Source: Asterias rubens (Eukaryota; Echinodermata; Asteroidea; Forcipulatida; Asteriidae). From it: a DNA stretch of 64,000 nt. Where the stretch lies: positions 1,922,001 through 1,986,000 of the forward strand of contig NC_047073.1 in the NCBI RefSeq assembly GCF_902459465.1, given 5' to 3'. The notes beneath the pieces were generated by a model. The model searched no databases and had not been told where the DNA came from. It was given only the letters and a program-made list of their open reading frames with translations. How positions within the stretch are numbered: the stretch's first letter is position 1; each line of letters starts with the position of its first letter. The position numbers and the translations under genes were made by a program. Of this stretch, positions 56,330-64,000 are shown in pieces.

Positions 56330-56640
56330 TACAGCTCGATGGCCGAAGGTTCAATAGTCTGAATGTTCGATAGTCCAAATTGACAATAAGGTCCGATAGT
56401 CCGAATTGACAATAAGGTCCGATAGTCCGAATTGACAATAAGGTTTGATCGTCGATTCGGACTATCGGACCTTATTTGGACCAGTGAACCTTCAGATCAA
56501 TGAACCTTCGGACTATCGTATCAAATGTACGGGTTAATGAAACCTTATTCATTTTGGGACTAATGAACCCCCTGTTATGGGAAATTTGTGCGTTCGGACA
56601 ATCAAACCTTCGGACTAACGGACCTTTGGGTGGACACCGC
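56330..56640. repeat. Array of TCCGATAGTCCG-type motifs in both orientations
   Basis: AAGGTCCGATAGTCCGAATT and close variants repeat several times, then occur as the complement (TTCGGACTATCGGACCTT), followed by looser GAACCTTCGGACTA copies out to about 56620. It forms a long foldback inside the 4.2-kb element. Confidence 0.85.
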
Positions 56641-57169
56641 TAGAAGACCGTACAGAAATGTAAACAGTGGTGGATATGGGAAAACTAACTTGAATGAACA
56701 TTTTAAATGGGTCTTCTACCTATTTTGCACAACCGCCTAGCCTTTATACATTATCAAACCCTCTCAGTCTGTGCTTTGGATATTTAAGTATTTGGATTGG
56801 AAAGAATAAATTTTAACTAAAATGAGCAAAATAATTGTTGGTAATTGCACAGTATAAATGTCATTCTTACATTTGGAACCATTCAGAATGCACCATCCAC
56901 ATCAGTCAAGAACTTTGGTGCATATTTTGATTGAATTGTCTATGACTGATCAAATAGACCTGCTTTCGTTTACACCAAACTCTTTCCAACTTGTGTCAAT
57001 CTTACGACTTGAGTTGAGTCCCAGCCTTGCAACGTAACATGCAAACCCTAAGATTAACGTTTCGTGAAAACGGCTCCAGCTTTGCAAGTCTGTTCGATTT
57101 CATGTGTCACAGATTAGGAAGTATGTATCTGACGATTCATAACATCATGTGATTCGCAGCCATGTTCTT

Positions 57170-57660
57170 TCTCGGTTAGATTGTTGTAATGGGCTGCTTA
57201 CAGAAAACCCACATGCATATTTTAAAAGAGACATCACAGTTTGCAGAACTGGGCTGCTCGTGTTATATTTAGGTTAAATCGTCGTCGTGATGCCATGCTC
57301 CTTCTAAGATCGCTTCATTGGTTACTTTTTATTTATATTTAGGTTAAATCGTCGTCGTGATGCCATGCTCCTTCTAAGATCGCTTCATTGGTTACCAATT
57401 AAACAGAGGATTGCAATTAAGATTATTTTATTTGTATGAACATTTCTTTATAAATCAGGCACCAGAGTAATTTAATGAGTGTCTAGAGTTGTATCAGTTT
57501 TTGCGTACACATCTTCACTCCAATGCAGATCCATCTCGGCTAACTTTTCCCATGACTCGCAGTAAGGCAGGAGATCAAACTTTCACAGTTTTTACAGCAG
57601 CTTAGGGGTAGGGGTGGAACGAACTTCCTTCTTAAACGAGGAGTGTTTCCCTTGCACTGT
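57170..57660 (+). pseudogene. CR1-like LINE C-terminal relic with 62-bp tandem duplication
   Basis: Reads LQNWAARVIFRLNRRRDAML, LRSLHWLPIKQRIAIKIILF, FLYKSGTRVI and later GDQTF, WNELPS, the conserved tail of CR1 ORF2. The stretch starting TTTATATTTAGGTTAAATCG is duplicated in tandem (about 57268-57395). Stops and frameshifts make it inactive. Confidence 0.8.
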
Positions 57661-58337
57661 CAGGCTGCCATGTGACCCTGTGGAGAAAAGAAAGAAACAC
57701 ACAATGTTGACCTGAACATATGTTGATTGTGTAATACTATCCGTAGTATGATAGGCTAATACTTATTGCAAGCAAATAAGTTAACGTAAATGTCAGAAAA
57801 TTGTGTTGTTAAAATCACACATGAAGATACCATTTTTCACGTCAGGTACCTCTCTGTGCAGACGTCTTACGTGAGCATGAATTAAGCCCAAAGTGGTGAC
57901 GTCACCTAACAACACAATGTTTTGACCTTCACGTTCACGTGTTTGCTGGCATAACATGCAGCTCATAAAACCTACCTAATACTTACGGGCTAAAGTGAGG
58001 TTCGAGGCAACACCATCACAAATAAAGACTCTCATGTAATTTCAAATCTTATTTAAGTTTTAGTGTTTAAATTTTTTAAACATTTTGTTATTATGTTTTA
58101 TTATTGTTTCTAAAAAAAACAACAATTATGTTTAATTATAAAAACCAACAACAACAAAAACAGTGAATTTGGTACTTTTTGCATTGCTTGAGACTCTACT
58201 CTCTAGATACAAAAGTTCCAACAACAATGCAAAACAAGTAACCTTGTGTAGAACTAGAACTTTAGAAGTAGGGGCTCAATTTTAATAACCTGTGTGTGTC
58301 GGTGCAACCGCCACTGACGACAGTGCTTTTTGTGGAA

Positions 58338-58375
58338 CCATGGAGGTAGAAACTACCTCCATGGTGGAACCAGTG
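58338..58375. repeat. Perfect short hairpin
   Basis: ACCATGGAGGTAG-AAA-CTACCTCCATGGT, with a third partial copy (CTCCATGGAGGTAG) near 58470. No known function. Confidence 0.85.
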
Positions 58376-59310
58376 AGTTATATGAATAATAACACATGTT
58401 TTGTTAAGTTTTACTTCAAAACAAAACTTGTTCTTTTAAGTAAGAAGCCCCAAACCAAGTTACCGGTAACTCCATGGAGGTAGATTTTTGCAATATTATT
58501 TGTCAACGCAAATTTATGAGTAGTTTAATTAAGAAACTTAACAGCAAGCTCACCTGTTTTGATTTCATGATGCCAACACAGTATGCACCAACCATCACCA
58601 CTGCCTTGAGCAAGGCTACTGATTTCATCGAATATTCGGCCGGTGCAAATCATTTGTTTACAAAAGTGTCATTGCCTTTCATCAATCAATACACGCTGTG
58701 TGCAGTGTGTGTGTGTTGGCATGATGCATATAAATGGCGGCTTCTTCTTCTTTTTCCTTGCGACCTGTCGTCGACGTGAGCAGATCTCTTGCATGTTGCA
58801 TGCCTTGAGAAAACTGGCTACTTGACAGCTGCTTCTATATCTTGTTCTTCAAGTTTATCAACCAAGTCAGACCAAGTTAAGACGAAGTTATTTATTTAAT
58901 ATGCACGTCAAAGTTCCCGATGAAAATCCGTACTCAAAAGTACAACCATACACACACGACGTCTAGTGTGTAGGCATAATAAATACACGCTGACAGGTTT
59001 GTTGATCGTTCATTCATACATGTGACTTCCCGAACCCATCCAATACAGGGTGTACTGTTTGATAGCATATACATGTTGAATATTCATTGATTTAACGACA
59101 TTGACCAATCAGATGCGTCCGTACGATTTCGGCTGAAGTGCCCATAGGCTGTGCACAAACTGATGACAACTTGTACAAGTCGTTAATGAGGAGTCAAAAT
59201 CGGGGAGCCATCAGTTCGCGCGAGAGCAGTGAGTTCGCGCGAGAGCAGTGTTGTCGGGGGAGCACTATCTCAGCACGTGGGGCCGATTTAACGACTTGTC
59301 CACAAGTCTA

Positions 59311-59475
59311 GTCACCAACCCATGGGAAACGCAGACGAGGTTGCCCCAGGACAACATGGCAAAATGAAATCTATGAGAGGTACCTCCTCTCCAGACTTGG
59401 CACTGGGTGGTCTGTGGAGGAGGCATGCAGAAGCGGCAGTTCAACCAGTCAGGCAGCGGTTCAGAAATGAATGAT
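59311..59475 (+). pseudogene. LINE ORF2 C-terminal fragment, part right of the inserted transposon
   Basis: Continues the frame interrupted at 55091: PTHGKRRRGCPRTTW, then NEIYERYLLSRLG, ending QAAVQK and a TGA. A GATGATGATGATG simple repeat follows. It shares the GTCACCAAC duplication with the left part. Confidence 0.8.
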
Positions 59476-59668
59476 GCTAACTGATGATGATGATGATGTT
59501 GATGACGAATATTTTGGTGAATTTTACGGAACGTGCCCATGCGCGCGCATACTCAAAAAACCGATTACAATGCAAGCGCAAAAAAGGAAACCCTTGTGTA
59601 TAGGCCTACACCTTGCGTGACAAACACAAACAACTCCTCATTTGAAGCTACATTGAAGGTAGAAGATC

Positions 59669-59738
59669 ATGGACAAGTATGCATCAAACCTGTCGCCCGT
59701 GGGTGGAGTGCTGTTGGGCTTCTTCATTTCTATTGCCA
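59669..59738 (+). CDS. Possible first coding exon of an unidentified plus-strand gene
   Basis: ATG at 59669 in a reasonable context (GATCATGG) opens 23 codons: MDKYASNLSPVGGVLLGFFI, then SIA. A strong donor GCCA|GTAAGT follows. It looks like a signal peptide or first membrane segment. I do not recognise the protein, and no following exon is found before the window ends, so it remains tentative. Confidence 0.4.
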
Positions 59739-59807
59739 GTAAGTATTGTTGTTCGGTGCGTGTCATGCTACTGTTTTTCTGTTTTATTTAAATCTTAGGC
59801 CTAATCT

Positions 59808-60045
59808 TTGAAGAGACACATTGCCTTGGATCGGGCGAGTTGGTCTATGACAAGCGTGTGAAACCGTTTGTATAGAATACAACGAACCACAGAAGTACGC
59901 CATTTTGTGTCGTCAAGTTTTGACTTCATAAAATGGCCGACCGTGTTAGTTCGCAAAGTAAAAGGAAAACCACACAATAAGTGGCATGTTTGTGTATAGA
60001 TCATTATATTCTACTTGTTGAACATCTTTCTTACCATGTAAACCT
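59808..60045. mobile_element. Foldback element family F, second copy
   Basis: GAAGAGACACATTGCCTTGGATCGG, GAGTTGGTCTATG and AAAATGGCCGACCGTGTTAG match the nested element at 33261-33680. The right arm is shortened. Confidence 0.7.
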
Positions 60046-60387
60046 TATAAGATGCTAATACATGTAATTGGGTCTCAGAATTCGTCACTGCAATAACCTA
60101 GGTCTTTCTGAAAGCTTGTATATAAGTCACACTCAGCGCCTTGAACACTTTGTTTCGTGCGCTATAAGACTTCGATATTATGATTATTATTATTATTAAT
60201 TAAAAATGCGGTAGGATATTGAGATATCGCCGTAAATCCAGCGGGCGCCTATGACTGGATACAGGAAAAATATTGGTAATACAGAGTCATGTGTACACAA
60301 TCTGAAAAACGCTTCTGGTAATGTTTCGCAGATTCATTTGTTTGGGGAAAACGAATGATATGTTTTCCATTGTTCTATACTTCGAAG
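60046..60387. other. Spacer between repeats
   Basis: AT-rich, with TATTATTATTATTA near 60185. No gene or named repeat supported. Confidence 0.4.
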
Positions 60388-60753
60388 TAAATAATGATTA
60401 GCATAAAACCTGTCTTGATTACGAGTAATGGGGAGAGGTTGATAGTATAAAACATTGTGAGAAACAGCTCCCTCCGAGGTGACGAAGTTTTCGAGAAAGA
60501 ATTAATTTTCCACGAATTTGATTTAGAGACCTCAGATTTAGAATTTGAGGTCTCGAAATCAAGCATCTGAAAGCACATAACTTCGTGTGTGACCATGGTG
60601 CGACAAAGGTATTTTTTCCCCATTAATATCTCGCAACTTCGACGCCCGATTTAATTCAAATTTTCACAGGTTTGTTATTTTATGCAAATGTTGAGATACA
60701 CCAGCTGTGAAGACTAGTCTTTGACACTTACAAATAGTGTCCAGTGTCTTTAA
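60388..60753. mobile_element. MITE family A, full copy
   Basis: GATTAGCATAAAACCTGTC at the left, CAAATAGTGTCCAGTGTCTT at the right. Hairpin GAGACCTCAGATTTAGAATT with TGAGGTCTCGAAATC. Confidence 0.8.
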
Positions 60754-61047
60754 ATATTCTATCGAAATTACCAAACGTACCTTCTCTTTGAAAACTAGCT
60801 CATTACATTGGGAAAAACAACGCGTAAGCTTTCTTAGCAACAACTATTAATTTTCATCAGATGTAATGAAAGGACAGACGCAGATAGTTAAGAAAGTAAT
60901 GGGTGAATAACAAAGGTAGAGTCTATGGGTTTTGAGATCAACATCATGCCTGTGTTGCCAGGTACATGTATATGTTTTTCTTAAGATAATTGTCTTAAGA
61001 GCATCTGTTCCTGGTAGTGGGACGGGAAACCATGGTCTCTATTAACC

Positions 61048-62068
61048 GGAGTCGGACACTTCGTACCTTTGCCACTTCGTACCTTCGGGACACTTCGTAC
61101 CGTACCCAAATTGGTCACTTCGTACCGTGGGCGGGGTACGAAGTGACCATCAGATAAGTCACTTCGTACCGTCAGCCGAGTCACTTCGTACCTTCAGTAA
61201 AATTATAAAAGTATATAACTGACTACCTCATGAATTGTTATTAATGTCTAAAATGTGAAAGTCCTTGTCAGTGTGAAGTTTAAAATATCATCATTTAATT
61301 TTGTAACATTCGTGCGGATCAGCCATTCGTTCCAGTCAGCCATAGAGGGCGCCGCTCCGCTGGAAGTTTTTGAGGCCCGGTGTACATTACGTCATCCGAT
61401 GTTTCCGGATATATAGGAAAAGATGGAATACCAGTTTTTAAGTTAAAAGTATTTATTTTTAAAACGTGTTTTACTGTGATTTTTATTATGATTTATTTAT
61501 TTGATATGGACTGTAAAGTGAAGTTCATTAAAAATAATGATTACTGTTAAAAATATTTCACAGCTACATGTGGAAACACGTAATATTATTATTAAGTAAT
61601 TAATGCACAGCGACCTCAATCGGTGCAATAAGTCTATTGGCGACACTAGCAATGTGACCCTTTTCAGTTGATGCAGAAATTCAGAAACTATGCAGAAATC
61701 CTGAAGGTACGAAGTGTCTCGTCTGAAGGTACGAAGTGTCTCGTGAGAAGGTACGAAGTGTCTCACGGGAAGGTACGAAGTGTCTCAAGGGAAAGTACGA
61801 AGTGTCAAAGGTACGAAGTGTCCAAAGACACTTCGTACCTTCAAAAGGTACGAAGTGTCCAGGGTACGAAGTGGCAAAGGTACGAAGTGTCCTGACACCT
61901 ATTAGTGTCTCGTGAAAAGGTACGAAGTGTCTCACGGGAAGGTACGAAGTGTCTCAAGGGAAAGTACGAAGTGTCCAAGGTACGAAGTGTCCAAAGACAC
62001 TTCGTACCTTCAAAAGGTACGAAGTGTCCAGGGTACGAAGTGGCAAAGGTACGAAGTGTCCTGACACC
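61048..62068. mobile_element. 1.0-kb foldback transposon with about 25 subterminal GGTACGAAGTG motifs
   Basis: The left end GGAGTCGGACACTTCGTACC matches the complement of the right end (GGTGTCAGGACACTTCGTACC), and both continue CTTTGCCACTTCGTACC. TATTAACC flanks both sides (61040-61047 and 62069-62076), an apparent 8-bp target duplication. The motif GGTACGAAGTG or its complement occurs seven times at the left (61055-61200) and about eighteen times at the right (61705-62062). The right array contains a tandem duplication of ~165 bp that includes the terminal sequence CCTGACACCTATTA. The middle (61200-61700) is AT-rich without an ORF. Non-autonomous; superfamily open (8-bp duplication suggests hAT- or P-like). 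Confidence 0.88.
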
Positions 62069-62076
62069 TATTAACC

Positions 62077-62640
62077 ACATGATTAATACAGTTCAGGTTC
62101 GTGGGTCTTTTGTCCAGCAGCTTCCCCTTTCAGATCTGTCTCTCAGAAAACTCTGCTGAACAATGGTTACCTTGCATAAGTGCATTGGGGAATGCCCGAC
62201 GCGTGTGGTGCTCAGCTACTGCTTTCTGTCCTTGTTCGTTAGCTGTCGTATGCGACAGTCATGTGTCATTGATGAGGGACAACACTAAGAGATGGCATAT
62301 TGTTGGTAGGGTTACAAGTTGACCTACATGTACATATAGCCTTTGATGGCAAGTGATGAATATTGTTCGGTCCAATGATTTGTTGCTAGGGTTTATGTGG
62401 GGCAAACTAAATGTATATGGGTCTTATGGGATTTGAGGCATTGTGAGAGTAAATGGTCTCTGACAATTTGCCAAAGGATATCCAGTGCCTTTAACACAAT
62501 TTGGATAACACTTTTTTTTGTTTACAAATAAATATTATTCTCTAATTACAAAGGGCGACAACCCCTTATTACAGAATCGGGCACATAAAATTCAACATTG
62601 GAACCAAAGTATTCAAGGAAGTCTAGGAGGGGCTTAAGTC
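62077..62640. other. Spacer with MITE-end-like fragment
   Basis: TGGTCTCTGACAATTTGCCAAAGG and CCAGTGCCTTTAA near 62450-62490 resemble a family A end. Otherwise nothing recognised. Confidence 0.4.
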
Positions 62641-62782
62641 CGATTTCACGAAACGCTATATGATTAATCCTTACTCGAGTTAGGACGGGTTATGGGTTCA
62701 ATCCGTCCTACGTATTTGGATAAACTGAACCCGTCCTAAGTCCCAAGATTAATCCTAAGTTAGGAAAAGTTTGGTGAAATCG
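62641..62782. mobile_element. Foldback MITE family E copy
   Basis: CGATTTCACGAAACGCTATA, inner AGTTAGGACGGGTTATGGGT and its mirror AACCCGTCCTAAG, right end GGTGAAATCG. Confidence 0.8.
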
Positions 62783-63851
62783 ACTGGTGATGGAGTATTA
62801 AATATGGACCTTATAATTTTAGTCTCTATCTAAAAAAGACCAATGACTTTATATGCATTGACGTCATACAGCCGCCATCTTAGATGTAAACCGATGATGA
62901 CAGTGGGAAATCGCACATTAGGCCCCTTATATTTCCGCCACAGTCAAGAGCAGCGCGTACATCAACGATGGTGGAAAATGACGTCATGTGTAATCCATCT
63001 ACCACAGCACACAGGATTGGCCAACGAACTAAGTCATTTTGACCACTAGGCGAGGTCGCCCTAGACTCAAAATGACGCCATATTTATAAGGTAAAGTAGT
63101 TGCCTAGCGTTTCGACCATCTATATGTAGCAGAGTCTTTCTTGAAGGCTGTATACTGTGCAGCCTCCGAGAAAGACTGTGCCTAGAGTCGAAACGTCATG
63201 ACGCGCCAGGCCTGTTGGCTGTTGGCATGACGCGCCAGGTCAACTACTAAAATTGTATACCCTTTGATGGCGTTCGTCCAAACAAGTGTCATTGAATGTT
63301 ATGAACGAGTTCGAACTAATTGGCTGGCATAACCAAAATTAGTCATCCAATCAATCAATAGATCGATCGTATTTAACTTTACTAGAAATTTACCTTCCAG
63401 ATATCTGTGGAAATAATTATTGGTTCGAAACACAATGGCGCTCGAACGAGGTAAAGGTGTGTGGAATCAGACTTTAAGGTCTTATGCATAAATGAAAGCT
63501 CCATCAGGCTGACTGTTAGCATAGTAACCCATTTAGCTAATTCTATGCCCGAATTCAAACGACCTCTAGCGGTTCATTACAGTCTTCTTCATTCACTAAT
63601 GAGGATGGTTGTTGCTACGCACTAATTAACCGCGTTCGCCATTGTTCGCGTACTATTTTTAACTCGTTTTTACTGTGTGGAAAACAATATTGTGCTGCTG
63701 ACAACCGAAAACTTCCCGTGATTATGGTTTGATTTAATGCCATTCAACCTTAGTTACGGATAGGCAAATACAAATTGTAACTAGAATAGAATATGCATAT
63801 AATGAAATATTGACAAACTCCTAAGGAAACAATAATATGAAAATTCGAACT
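62783..63851. other. Right-hand intergenic region
   Basis: Contains a foldback at about 63105-63210 (GCGTTTCGACC against GTCGAAACG, AGTCTTTCTTG against GAGAAAGACT) and a direct repeat ATGACGCGCCAGG. No exon supported. Confidence 0.5.
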
Positions 63852-64000
63852 TAAAGGGTGTATGTACTTTTTGTAGAACAAAAAAAACAATGTCCAAAGA
63901 TTTACACTAAACTTACATAGTTTGAAGATATTAAATGATAGTAGAAAGCTTCCCTGAAAATATTACGTGCTGAGGTGCTGTAGTTTTGGGGTAATGAGTA
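63852..64000. mobile_element. Foldback MITE family D, cut by the window edge
   Basis: AAAGGGTGTATGTACTTTTTG, TTTACACTAAACTTACATAG, GAAAGCTTCCCTGAAAATAT and GAGGTGCTGTAGTTTT match one arm of 30395-30730. Confidence 0.75.

Larger units (their letters stand above)
55092..59310. mobile_element. 4.2-kb TIR transposon with perfect 9-bp target duplication (MULE-like, non-autonomous)
   Basis: Starts TAGACTTGTGGACAAGTCGT and ends with its complement. The TIRs extend about 150-170 bp and look identical by eye, except that the left one has an extra GCTCTCGCGCGAACTGATG unit (three versus two). Each TIR is itself foldback: GACTTGTGGACAAGTCGTTAA near the end, TTAACGACTTGTACAAGT further in. GTCACCAAC flanks both sides (55083-55091 and 59311-59319). 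A 9-bp duplication with long TIRs fits Mutator-like elements; other 9-bp superfamilies are possible. The interior has no transposase ORF. It holds a motif array (56330-56640), a CR1 relic (57170-57660) and AT-rich sequence. Confidence 0.88.

Noticed and set aside
56040-56438. 132-codon minus-strand ORF
   Set aside because: It is driven by the TCCGATAGTCCG repeat and AT-rich sequence; not transposase-like.
59265-59540. 91-codon minus-strand ORF
   Set aside because: Antisense of the LINE tail and transposon TIR; the plus strand gives the recognisable LINE reading.
61668-62159. ORFs with repeated RYEVS or TSYL units on both strands
   Set aside because: They are translations of the GGTACGAAGTG motif array, open on both strands; not protein coding.

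Overview
This window is eukaryotic DNA: split genes with GT-AG introns on the minus strand, AT-rich spacers, and many SINEs, MITEs, foldback elements and LINE relics. The gene content (a Tie/TEK-like receptor, a secreted fibrinogen-domain protein, a peroxisomal ABCD3) and the repeat style suggest a marine deuterostome invertebrate, most likely an echinoderm (perhaps a sea star). That assignment is an inference.

Layout. (1) 703-10465, minus: eleven 5'-end exons of a Tie/TEK-like receptor: signal peptide, N-terminal domain, Ig, EGF-like repeats and two FN3 domains. The transmembrane and kinase parts lie beyond the left edge. About 3 kb of the intron before the Ig exon is a 27-copy tandem repeat whose unit copies that exon's 3' splice site and first ~69 bases. 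(2) 12784-15084, minus: a 766-codon intronless ORF with a DDE core laid out like RAG1/Transib and a CX2CX3GHX4C tail. A chromo-barrel-like ORF lies just upstream (15521-16078). (3) 19810-20811, minus: an intronless secreted PAN plus fibrinogen-C protein. (4) 25515-50502, minus: a complete ABCD3 (PMP70) gene. I reconstructed 23 coding exons, 2001 nt including stop (666 aa), with every splice phase consistent. It also carries a tandem pair of 92-nt, mutually exclusive-type versions of exon 14. (5) 51-64 kb: mostly mobile DNA. This includes a pyrimidine-rich triplicated element, CR1-like LINE relics, a 4.2-kb TIR element with a perfect 9-bp target duplication inside a LINE tail, a possible first exon of a plus-strand gene at 59669, and a 1.0-kb foldback element carrying about 25 copies of a GGTACGAAGTG motif.

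The host genes are not an operon and show no obvious functional link. Of most interest are the alternative ABCD3 exon, the RAG1-like ORF, the splice-site minisatellite, and two structurally intact transposons with readable target-site duplications. All exon borders were read by eye from splice consensus, phase and family knowledge; no alignment or RNA evidence was available.
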